Part shown: positions 1 to 5,798 of the stretch, one piece after another
Position numbering within the stretch: position 1 is the first letter of the stretch
Layout of the letters: each line of letters opens with the position of its first letter
NCBI RefSeq assembly: GCF_938045205.1
Contig: NZ_CALIMY010000125.1
Span: 1-7,975 of the forward strand
Source: an uncultured Campylobacter sp.
GTDB taxonomy: Bacteria > Campylobacterota > Campylobacteria > Campylobacterales > Campylobacteraceae
Direction of reading: 5' to 3'
DNA length: 7,975 bases
Program-made: the position numbers and the translations under genes
Notes under the pieces: model-generated
What the model was told of the DNA's origin: nothing
The model's input: the letters and a program-made list of their open reading frames with translations, nothing else
Database searches by the model: none

Positions 1-1633
1 CACAAGCCTTGGAAAATAATTTATTTGCTATTTGGTAATCTTGTTTTACACCTTTACCAGATTCATATAGATGTCCGAGGCCATCACACCCTTCACCGGC
101 TTCTAAATCACAAGCCTTAGAAAACAATTCACTCGCTTTTTCGTAATCTTGCTTTGTGCCTGCGCCTGAATAATATAAAAATCCAAGATTATGACATCCT
201 ATACCATATTCTAAATCACAAGCTTTGGAATATAATTCACTTGCTTTTTTATAGTCTTGGTTTACACCGTAGCCTGAATGATATAAAAATCCTAGATTGT
301 AGCATCCTTCGGCAATTTCTAAATCACAAGCCTTGGAAAATAATTTATTTGCTATTTGGTAATCTTGTTTTACACCTTTTCCTTGTTCATATAAAGCTCC
401 TAAGTTGACACATCCTAGTCCATCTCCAAGATTGCAAGCTTTAGAATACAGGTCTTTTGCTTTTTCAAAGTCTTGTTTTACACCTTTACCAGACTCATAT
501 AGAACCCCGAGACTATTGCAACCTTCACCGACATCCAAATCGCAAGCTTTAGAATATAGCTCATTTGCTTTGTTATAGTTTTGCTCTATGACTTCCCCTT
601 GTTCATATAAAACTCCTAGATCACTACATCCTAGCCCGTTCCCCAAATTGCAAGCTTTGGAATATAGTTCGCTCGCTTTCTTATAGTCCCGCTTTACACC
701 TTCGCTGGAACTATACAAAACTCCTAGATTATAGCATCCTGTGTTATGCCCCAAATCGCAAGCTCTAGAATACAAATTTATTGCTTTTTCAAAGTCTTGT
801 TCTATGCCTTCGCCTGAGGCATACCAAAACCCTAGAGCATAGCATCCTATGCTATATCCTAAATCACAAGTCCTAGAAAACAATTCATTTGCTTTCTTAT
901 AGTCCTGCTTTGTATGATTGCCTAAATAGTATGAAGCTCCAAGATTGTAACATCCTTCGGCAACTTCTAAATTGCAAGCTTTAGAATAGAATTGATCCGC
1001 TTTTTGGTAGCTTTGTTTTACGCCTTCTCCTTTTTCATATAAAATTCCAAGATTATGGCAGCTTTTACCATGTTTTAAATCGCAAGCTTTCAAATATAGC
1101 TCGCTTGCTTTTTTATAATCCTGTTTTACGCCTTCGCCCGAGGCATATAAAAGCCCGAGATTGTAGCATCCGCGGCCTTCTTGCAAATCGCAAGCCTTGG
1201 AAAGCAGTTCGGTTGCTTTTTTGTAATCTTGCTTTACTCCCTTGCCTGAGTAGTATAAAACACCCAGATTGCCGCAAGCTATGCTATTTTTTAAGTCGCA
1301 GGCCTTAGAATACAGTTCGATCGCTTTTTTATAATCTTGTTCTACGCCCTTGCCGTATTCGTATGACGCCCCTAAGGTGGTGCAACCCCAGCCGTCTCCC
1401 AAATTACAGGCTTTAGAATTTAGCTCTTTTGCTTTCTCATAATCCTGCTTCACGCCATCCCCTGAATAGTATGCCATGGCGAGATTTACGCATGCTAAGG
1501 TGTTGTTGCTATCGCATTCGCTTTGTAATCTGCTTATACCGGGACCCTCTTGTTCTGCCGACGACAAAGCCGTGGCCCCCGCCGACGATACAGCCGCCGC
1601 CGTGGCGATTAGCGCCAAAAATATCTTTTTCAT
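1..1633 (-). CDS. Secreted Sel1-like repeat protein, Helicobacter cysteine-rich protein (Hcp) type; C-terminal end cut by window edge
   Basis: The frame is open from an ATG at 1633 to the left edge: 544 codons with no stop. The start is supported by GGAGA about 7 bases upstream. Residues 1 to about 23 form a signal peptide (MKK, then an Ala/Leu-rich core, with AGA/ATA cleavage options), so the protein is exported. From Cys40 onward the protein is a perfect tandem array of 36-residue Sel1-like repeats with consensus KACDLxxxxGCxNLGxLY, then SGxGVKQDYKKAxELYS. Each repeat has one C-x7-C pair (first at Cys40/Cys48; a fifteenth repeat begins at Cys544), and no insertion or deletion disturbs the phase. 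In the Helicobacter Hcp family these pairs are disulfides stapling each helix-turn-helix repeat, and the proteins are periplasmic or secreted, with reported penicillin-binding and immune-stimulating members. Family assignment is strong, but the exact function is unknown. It is divergent from hisD. GC content falls from about 50% near the 5' end to about 32% at the left edge. Confidence 0.93.
   Translation of the reverse strand, partial: MKKIFLALIATAAAVSSAGATALSSAEQEGPGISRLQSECDSNNTLACVNLAMAYYSGDGVKQDYEKAKELNSKACNLGDGWGCTTLGASYEYGKGVEQDYKKAIELYSKACDLKNSIACGNLGVLYYSGKGVKQDYKKATELLSKACDLQEGRGCYNLGLLYASGEGVKQDYKKASELYLKACDLKHGKSCHNLGILYEKGEGVKQSYQKADQFYSKACNLEVAEGCYNLGASYYLGNHTKQDYKKANELFSRTCDLGYSIGCYALGFWYASGEGIEQDFEKAINLYSRACDLGHNTGCYNLGVLYSSSEGVKRDYKKASELYSKACNLGNGLGCSDLGVLYEQGEVIEQNYNKANELYSKACDLDVGEGCNSLGVLYESGKGVKQDFEKAKDLYSKACNLGDGLGCVNLGALYEQGKGVKQDYQIANKLFSKACDLEIAEGCYNLGFLYHSGYGVNQDYKKASELYSKACDLEYGIGCHNLGFLYYSGAGTKQDYEKASELFSKACDLEAGEGCDGLGHLYESGKGVKQDYQIANKLFSKAC
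5..1516 (-). repeat. 14 tandem 108-bp coding repeats (Sel1-like, C-x7-C)
   Basis: Codons 40 to 543 of the Hcp-like gene divide exactly into 14 units of 108 bp, one per Sel1-like repeat, and a fifteenth begins at the left edge. Protein identity between units is high at the SKAC, GC, NLG, LY, GxGV, QDY and KA positions. DNA identity is variable, except that 1-55 is identical to 325-379, exactly three units away. These are protein-coding repeats, not an intergenic array. Confidence 0.93.
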
Positions 1634-1659
1634 ACATCTCTCCGTCTGAAATTTCGGCT

Positions 1660-1665
1660 ATTTTA
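1660..1665 (-). promoter_or_regulatory. Possible -10 box (TAAAAT) for the Hcp-like gene
   Basis: On the minus strand TAAAAT lies 27 bases before the start codon, in an A/T-rich stretch with no recognisable -35. This is typical of Campylobacter sigma-70 promoters. It would give a leader of about 20 bases that includes GGAGA. The match is 5 of 6 to TATAAT and the region is A/T-rich, so chance occurrence is possible. Confidence 0.35.
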
Positions 1666-1761
1666 TTTCATTTTCGCTTAATCTTTTGAAAATCGGCGAG
1701 CTCAAATAGTTTTTAAATTTACACAGCTGCAAGCTTAAAGGCGAAATTTAGCAAAAAGCGT

Positions 1762-1767
1762 TAAAAT
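1762..1767 (+). promoter_or_regulatory. Possible -10 box (TAAAAT) for hisD
   Basis: TAAAAT lies 24 bases before the hisD ATG. The ribosome site AAGGAG at 1780-1785 follows it and is 5 bases from the ATG. The match to TATAAT is 5 of 6. The 157-base spacer to the divergent gene is A/T-rich, so other boxes are possible. Confidence 0.3.
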
Positions 1768-1790
1768 TCCAAGCATTACAAGGAGCAAAA

Positions 1791-3080
1791 ATGAAAATTT
1801 TAAAAAGCACGGACGCAAATTTCAAAGAGGAATTTGCGAGGTTGGTGCGCCGCGGCGAGACGGATATGAGATCGGTAATGCCCGTCGTAAGCGGCATCAT
1901 CGAGGAGATCAGAGCGCGCGGCGATGAGGCGCTAGCTGAACAGATTGAGAAATTTGACAGATGGCGCGTGCAGGGCGATCTGGCTATCACGCAAGAGCAG
2001 ATGAGTCTTGCGTATGAAGGCTTAACCGCAGAGCTAAAAAACGCGCTACAAGTCGCATACGAGCGCATCTACGCCTATCACGAAAAGCAGCTTGAGAGAA
2101 GCTGGTTTAGCTTCGATCCAAGCGGCGCGATGCTCGGACAAAAGATTACGCCCGTGGATCGCGCGGGGCTGTATATCCCTGGCGGCAAGGCGGCGTATCC
2201 GAGCTCGCTTCTGATGAACGCGATCCCCGCAATCGTCGCGGGCGTAGAGGATATCAGCGTCTGCACCCCCGCCGTGGGCGGCGTCGTAAACGAGCTACTG
2301 CTTGCGGCGATGCATGTGCTAGGGATCAAAAAGGCCTACAAAGTGGGCGGCGCCAGCGCGATCGCGGCGATGGCATACGGCACGCGCACGATCGGCAAGG
2401 TCGATGTCATCACGGGACCCGGGAATATCTTCGTAGCGACCGCTAAAAAGCTCGTATTCGGCGACGTAAATATTGATATGATCGCAGGCCCTAGCGAAGT
2501 GGGCATCATCGCAAACGCTGCGGCAAATCCGCGCAACATCGCCGTGGATCTGCTCAGCCAAGCCGAGCACGACGAGATCGCAAGCAGCTTTTTGATAAGC
2601 GACGATGAAAAATTCGCTCTTGCCGTCGCCGAGCACATCGAGCGCGAGCTGCCTACGCTCGCGCGTGAGCCGATCGCTCGCGCCAGCGTGCAAAATAAGG
2701 GCGCAATCATCATCGCGCGCGATATGAACGAATGCGTGGAGCTGATGAACGAGCTTGCGGTCGAGCACCTCGAGATCGCGACTGAGAACGCCTACGAGCT
2801 GCTTCCGCGCATACGCCACGCAGGCGCGATATTTTTGGGTCACTACACGCCCGAAGCGATGGGCGATTACCTCGCAGGCCCTAACCACACGCTGCCGACC
2901 GGCGGAAGCGCGCGATTTTTCTCGCCTCTGGGGGTTTATAACTTCATCAAACGAAGCTCGATTATAGCGCTAAATAAGCGCGCCATAGACGAGCTCGGAG
3001 GCGCGTGCATGGCGCTAGCGGACGCAGAGGGGCTAGGCGCGCACAAAAAATCGGTGCAGATTAGATTTGAAGAGAAGTGA
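1791..3080 (+). CDS. hisD: Histidinol dehydrogenase (HisD)
   Basis: This cytosolic, zinc-dependent enzyme performs the last two steps of histidine synthesis: two NAD-dependent oxidations of L-histidinol to L-histidine via histidinal. The 429-residue length is normal for the family. Visible hallmarks are AGLYIPGGKAAYPSS (125-139), the glycine-rich ITGPGNIFVATAKK (207-220) and the IAGPSEVG signature (231-238). The expected zinc ligands are Gln257, His260, Asp359 and His418, and the catalytic Glu326-His327 pair lies within EHLEIAT. These line up with Gln259, His262, Asp360, His419 and Glu326/His327 of the E. coli enzyme, so it should be active. The ATG is set by AAGGAG 5 bases upstream. No other his gene is adjacent: a divergent gene lies upstream and 256 noncoding bases lie downstream, so it appears to be transcribed alone. 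Confidence 0.98.
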   Translation: MKILKSTDANFKEEFARLVRRGETDMRSVMPVVSGIIEEIRARGDEALAEQIEKFDRWRVQGDLAITQEQMSLAYEGLTAELKNALQVAYERIYAYHEKQLERSWFSFDPSGAMLGQKITPVDRAGLYIPGGKAAYPSSLLMNAIPAIVAGVEDISVCTPAVGGVVNELLLAAMHVLGIKKAYKVGGASAIAAMAYGTRTIGKVDVITGPGNIFVATAKKLVFGDVNIDMIAGPSEVGIIANAAANPRNIAVDLLSQAEHDEIASSFLISDDEKFALAVAEHIERELPTLAREPIARASVQNKGAIIIARDMNECVELMNELAVEHLEIATENAYELLPRIRHAGAIFLGHYTPEAMGDYLAGPNHTLPTGGSARFFSPLGVYNFIKRSSIIALNKRAIDELGGACMALADAEGLGAHKKSVQIRFEEK

Positions 3081-3336
3081 TTTTATGCTGCAGTCCCAAG
3101 AGGCGGCGGGGACGGAATTTAAAGATCGTCGGTGATAGTTGCAAAACCGCGAGCCGAAATTTTAAAATTTAAAGACGAGTTAAATTTTAAAAAATGTAAG
3201 CGTTGCGACGAGAGTAAAATTTTAAAATTTCAAAAGCGCTATAAATTTAAAAAAACGGTCGTATTTGATTAAAATTTAAGGCAAATTTACTAAGCGAAAT
3301 GATATACTTTCGCTGATTTTTTACAAGGAGAGAAAA
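3081..3336. other. A/T-rich spacer after hisD with repeated AAATTTTAAAATTT palindromes
   Basis: I see no gene here. A 16-codon frame at 3085-3135 has no ribosome site. The 14-base palindrome AAATTTTAAAATTT occurs at 3157-3170 and 3217-3230, and a longer version lies at 3717-3740, on the other side of the next gene. Such A/T palindromes are common in Campylobacter spacers and can act in either direction as weak hairpins. No GC-rich stem with a T-run is seen for hisD termination. The last 35 bases carry the promoter and ribosome site of the next gene. Confidence 0.6.
3303..3308 (+). promoter_or_regulatory. Likely -10 box (TATACT) for the 96-residue exported protein
   Basis: TATACT matches TATAAT at 5 of 6 positions. 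It lies 28 bases before the ATG at 3337, with the strong ribosome site AAGGAG at 3325-3330. The upstream sequence is A/T-rich with no -35, as is usual in Campylobacter. Confidence 0.5.
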
Positions 3337-3627
3337 ATGAAAAAATCACTTTTAGTTTTGGCTAGTTTTGGCTTTGCGCTAAGTCTTAGCGCCGCAGATC
3401 TTTCAGATAGCTGCAAAGAGTATTTCGCAGATCTTGATAAGATGGTTGACACCTACAAACAAGCGGGTCAAGAGCAGCAGGTCAAGATGTATGAGGATCA
3501 AAAAAAGCAGTCTATGGATCAGATCAGCGCACTTCCTAAGGAGCAGCAAGAGGCCACTTGCAAGCAAGCTAAAGAGATATTTAAGCAGATGATGGATCAG
3601 ATGAAACAACAAGGCGCTATGAAATAA
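3337..3627 (+). CDS. Small exported protein of unknown function (possibly DUF5339-like)
   Basis: This 96-residue protein has a clear signal peptide: MKK, a hydrophobic core at residues 4-17 and a likely cut after SLSA or SLSAA (19/20). The mature part is about 76 residues, hydrophilic and probably all-helical. It is rich in Gln, Lys, Met, Glu and Asp (QEQQ, KKQSMDQ, QMMDQMKQQ), with just two cysteines, Cys26 and Cys75, near the start and in the last third. A single disulfide joining two helices is a reasonable inference. Size, signal peptide and the two-cysteine pattern recall small conserved periplasmic proteins of Campylobacter labelled DUF5339, but I assign that only weakly. AAGGAG at 3325-3330 fixes the start. 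The gene has its own candidate promoter and terminator, so it is monocistronic. The coding strength is good despite its size. The role is unknown. Confidence 0.85.
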   Translation: MKKSLLVLASFGFALSLSAADLSDSCKEYFADLDKMVDTYKQAGQEQQVKMYEDQKKQSMDQISALPKEQQEATCKQAKEIFKQMMDQMKQQGAMK

Positions 3628-3637
3628 GCACCTTCGC

Positions 3638-3657
3638 GGGCACGATGATGCCCTTTT
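3638..3657 (+). terminator. Short GC hairpin followed by TTTT
   Basis: GGGCA at 3638-3642 pairs with TGCCC at 3649-3653 around a six-base loop and is followed by TTTT. It begins 11 bases after the stop codon of the 96-residue protein. The stem is only 5 bp, so it is weak alone, and it is backed up by the stronger hairpin at 3661-3697. Confidence 0.4.
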
Positions 3658-3660
3658 CAG

Positions 3661-3697
3661 TCGCGGCGATACGATATCGTCGCGATTAATTCTTTTT
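3661..3697 (+). terminator. Rho-independent terminator of the 96-residue protein gene
   Basis: TCGCGGCGAT (3661-3670) pairs fully with ATCGTCGCGA (3676-3685), allowing one G-U pair, around the loop ACGAT. It is followed by TTAATTCTTTTT (3686-3697). The position 34 bases after the stop codon and the T-rich tail on the plus strand fit intrinsic termination. Confidence 0.75.
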
Positions 3698-4090
3698 AAA
3701 CTCACACTTTTATTTTAAAAATTTTAAAATTTTAAAATTTGGATGTTTTATCCTCGTTGCTTTCGGGGCGCACCAAGAATTTCAGATTTGATATTTAGCT
3801 TGTTGCAGGAAGTCAAAACCAATAAAGCGCTCGCCGTCGTTAAAATACTCCGTAAGGCAATGCATCTTAGTGGAACGCTGCGGTGCACCAAAGATTTACG
3901 AGCCGTTTTGGCGCGGCTCGAAACAGCGCCTCATCAATATGACGAATTCAGGGCTCGGTTTGAGCGTTATTTTATCGCGATTTGAAATAGCTGGGCTCAT
4001 AGATAGAGCAAATTCGCGTCTCAGTTTGCGGCTCTGCTTATGAATTTACGGCTTTACGACCAAAAACATCTCGCAAGATCGCCTTGAATT
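3698..4090. other. 393-base region with no convincing gene; short protein-like frames on both strands
   Basis: A plus-strand frame of 80 codons (3743-3985) reads like a helical, basic protein but has no ribosome site and starts just after the A/T palindrome at 3717-3740. On the minus strand, a 27-residue frame (3782-3865) also reads like protein. Two related stretches, GCGCACCAAGAATTT (3768-3782) and GTGCACCAAAGATTT (3883-3897), lie 115 bases apart, and a perfect 7-bp hairpin (CGAGCCG/CGGCTCG) spans 3899-3920. The region could be a dispersed intergenic repeat, a decayed gene, a structured RNA or plain spacer. I cannot decide from sequence alone and do not call a gene. Confidence 0.4.
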
Positions 4091-4708
4091 TTAATCCTTA
4101 GTAACGATCGTGCCGTTTTGTATTTCGTACACGCAGACATTTCTGTGCAGCTCTTTATCGCTATCTAAAGTATAGTAGTACGTTGTTACTGTGCAGCGTA
4201 AATCGGCGTCGATGACGAACTCCTGCTTGGCGCGCATTGGTGGCTTGCTTTTACCGCAGTGCACATAATCGACGTAAATTTCGCGACAATCGCTTATACG
4301 AAATGCGTCGTTTAAAAGGCACATAAAAACATATTCGTGCCCGTGCCTGCTATCTTGAAAATCCATCAGATAAAGCCTTAGCAGAATTGTTTTGGCGCTC
4401 TTTTCGGGCAAACGACAAGCCCTTATGTCTTTGATCCTCTTCCAATACGCGCTTAGATTGTCGATTAAAAAATTCTCCTTTGCGAACGAAAACAGCTCAT
4501 TTTTATCAAGTAAATTTTTATCGATAGCTGCTAAGGGCGAAATTTCTCCCGGATAGCGTATCGGCAGTTGCGCGATCGGTAGATCGTCGTAAATATCTTT
4601 CATACTCTGATAAATCTCTGGCCGCGGCGCATCGTCTTCCTTGGCCGCGGCATTTTCCATGCCGCATAGCGTAAGTAGGCACAGCAAAAATATCCACACC
4701 TTTTTCAT
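4091..4708 (-). CDS. Exported protein of unknown function with six cysteines in its mature part
   Basis: From the ATG at 4708 the protein has 205 residues. It begins MKKVWIFLLCLLTLC, a typical signal peptide with a likely cut near NAAA-K (19-23). Cys15 does not sit in a good lipobox (LTLC), so it is probably a soluble periplasmic protein. The mature part is charged, with no membrane segment, and carries Cys98, Cys130, Cys141, Cys151, Cys172 and Cys192, an even number suited to three disulfides. The second half looks beta-rich (EYVFMCLL, REIYVDYVHC, CTVTTYYYTLD, NVCVYEI). I recognise no domain. The frame can be extended to a TTG at 4741 with AGGAG 8 bases before it, but that would put 11 polar residues before the signal peptide, so I chose 4708, whose ribosome site (GGGGA) is weaker. 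Neighbours on both sides are separated by spacers. Confidence 0.8.
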   Translation of the reverse strand: MKKVWIFLLCLLTLCGMENAAAKEDDAPRPEIYQSMKDIYDDLPIAQLPIRYPGEISPLAAIDKNLLDKNELFSFAKENFLIDNLSAYWKRIKDIRACRLPEKSAKTILLRLYLMDFQDSRHGHEYVFMCLLNDAFRISDCREIYVDYVHCGKSKPPMRAKQEFVIDADLRCTVTTYYYTLDSDKELHRNVCVYEIQNGTIVTKD

Positions 4709-4755
4709 AGCATTCCCCATCCCCCCCTGTTTCGGTCGCAATCTCTTTGCTCCTG

Positions 4756-4761
4756 ATCATA
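4756..4761 (-). promoter_or_regulatory. Likely -10 box (TATGAT) for the six-cysteine exported protein
   Basis: On the minus strand TATGAT (5 of 6 to TATAAT) lies 47 bases before the ATG at 4708. Transcription would start near 4749, giving a leader of about 40 bases. With this promoter the TTG at 4741 would sit almost at the 5' end of the RNA, which favours the ATG start. Confidence 0.45.
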
Positions 4762-4912
4762 CTGCAAATTTTAAAGCCTTAATATGAAGAAAAAAGATCA
4801 AAAATCAAAGTGCCCTTTTTACAACCACTCTCGCGCTGTCTTTTTCTGCCCTTGCTTTTGGGCTAATTTAATCCGATTCCTCTTGTTCTTACGTGAAACG
4901 GACGATGCGCTG

Positions 4913-5614
4913 CTATTCGTCTTCCGTAGCCTTTTCGGTGAAGCTAACGATGCGCGGAGTTGCGATGCGCGCGTAATCCTGTGCGTTTAGGATGATCGAG
5001 TGATCGAGCAGGCCCGCGTTGAAAGCGATCTCTTCGAACCGTCCGAACAGCGACGGATCGGCGATTAGCAGCAGTTTGTCGTGGAAGCTAAAAGGCGGCA
5101 CCGAGCCGATGACGCAGTCCGTGAGATCGCCCACTTCATCGGGGCTTACGAGCGATGCTTTTGTGCCGCCAAGCCCCTCTGCCAAGCGTTTTAGATCGGT
5201 TTTATGATCGGCTGCGAAGACCGCTAGGACATAGATTCTGCCGTTTCTGCCCGCGGGTTTGTCGCTAGGAAGCTTCAGCTGCTGCGGCACATTTGCGCAG
5301 ATTTGATCGGCGGTTAAAGTTAAATTTCCAGCGCAGGCGCCGTTTTCGCAGCCTTGAGCGCTCGCAAAGCTGGAAGCATTGGAGTTTTGCGCGTCATAGG
5401 CGCTTGCTAAATTTAAATTTTGCGCGAAAGAAATTTGCCCGTCCTTAAAGCCCTTGATCGTGCAAACCAGCGCCTTTGCGCCTTGACCTAGCTGCGTGCC
5501 TCGGGCTTTGGCGACTTCGGCGGAGGTGCCCGCGCTTTCGTGAGCTACGACGCGGAAGCGCGCGCTCTGCTGCGTCAAAAGCTCTTTTAGGCTTTCAAAA
5601 ATTCTCTCTGACAT
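4913..5614 (-). CDS. yeaK: YbaK/aminoacyl-tRNA synthetase-associated domain protein (YeaK-like mischarged aminoacyl-tRNA deacylase) with an insertion
   Basis: This cytosolic protein belongs to the INS/YbaK superfamily, whose members hydrolyse wrongly charged aminoacyl-tRNAs in trans. It has 233 residues. The parts before and after the insertion match my memory of E. coli YeaK closely: RFRVVAHESAG, RGTQLGQGAKALVC with the superfamily lysine Lys47, VLAVFAADHKTDL, KASLVSPDEVGDLT, GSVPPFSFHDKL, and the C-terminal EEIAFNAGLLDHSIILN. Residues about 58-126 have no counterpart in the roughly 170-residue family. This insertion is rich in Ala, Asn, Ser and Gln and holds Cys89, Cys94 and Cys106. The ATG at 5614 has AAGGAG 8 bases upstream and TATAAT at 5637-5642. 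Family assignment is firm. The exact tRNA substrate cannot be told from sequence. Confidence 0.93.
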   Translation of the reverse strand: MSERIFESLKELLTQQSARFRVVAHESAGTSAEVAKARGTQLGQGAKALVCTIKGFKDGQISFAQNLNLASAYDAQNSNASSFASAQGCENGACAGNLTLTADQICANVPQQLKLPSDKPAGRNGRIYVLAVFAADHKTDLKRLAEGLGGTKASLVSPDEVGDLTDCVIGSVPPFSFHDKLLLIADPSLFGRFEEIAFNAGLLDHSIILNAQDYARIATPRIVSFTEKATEDE

Positions 5615-5636
5615 ACTCTCTCCTTGTTTTTGCGAA

Positions 5637-5642
5637 ATTATA
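5637..5642 (-). promoter_or_regulatory. -10 box (TATAAT) for the YeaK-like gene
   Basis: A perfect TATAAT on the minus strand lies 22 bases before the ATG at 5614, leaving a leader of roughly 16 bases that holds AAGGAG. The sequence before it is T/A-rich (GGTTAAAATTTCAG), as expected for a Campylobacter sigma-70 promoter. Confidence 0.65.
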
Positions 5643-5711
5643 CTGAAATTTTAACCAAACGACCCATCGGTGCCGAAATTCCATTCTTCGCCGTAAAATT
5701 TATCTCGCCTA

Positions 5712-5730
5712 CGCGCAAAACCATTGCGCG
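5712..5730. other. Perfect 7-bp hairpin in the spacer between ecotin and the YeaK-like gene
   Basis: CGCGCAA (5712-5718) pairs with TTGCGCG (5724-5730) around AACCA. There is no T-run on either side, so it may be a second part of the downstream region of ecotin or a structured leader element upstream of the YeaK promoter. Confidence 0.4.
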
Positions 5731-5743
5731 ATGAAAGATCTAT

Positions 5744-5768
5744 TGCATGGCGGAAATTCCGCCATGCA
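5744..5768 (-). terminator. Strong perfect hairpin 30 bases after ecotin; probable terminator with weak T-tail
   Basis: TGCATGGCGG (5744-5753) and CCGCCATGCA (5759-5768) form a perfect 10-bp stem around AAATT. It begins 30 bases beyond the ecotin stop codon. On the minus strand it is followed by AATAGATCTTTC, a poor T-tract, so termination may be partial or the structure may protect the mRNA 3' end. Confidence 0.5.
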
Positions 5769-5798
5769 TAAGCTCGGTCCGCCCTGCTTCTTGCGAAA

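Noticed and set aside
1..1516. Regular repeats that could suggest a CRISPR or satellite array
   Set aside because: The 108-base period is in frame, encodes Sel1-like repeats throughout and has no unique spacers between identical repeats.
154..1689. Plus-strand frames of 60-90 codons at 154-408, 1105-1308 and 1429-1689
   Set aside because: They are antisense to the Hcp-like gene; their repeated leucine/histidine patterns are the mirror of its 108-base coding repeats.
1748..2888. Minus-strand frames within hisD (1748-2068, 2078-2329, 2319-2888, 2336-2713)
   Set aside because: They are shadows of hisD, which has all catalytic residues intact on the plus strand.
3085..3135. 16-residue plus-strand frame just after hisD
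   Set aside because: It is too short, has no ribosome site and starts 4 bases after the hisD stop.
3403..3705. 100-codon minus-strand frame opposite the 96-residue protein
   Set aside because: It has no ribosome site, runs through the terminator and has Leu-rich antisense composition.
4784..4990. 68-codon plus-strand frame between the six-cysteine and YeaK-like genes
   Set aside because: It has no ribosome site and overlaps the 3' end of the YeaK-like gene head-on by 78 bases; I treat it as spacer plus shadow.
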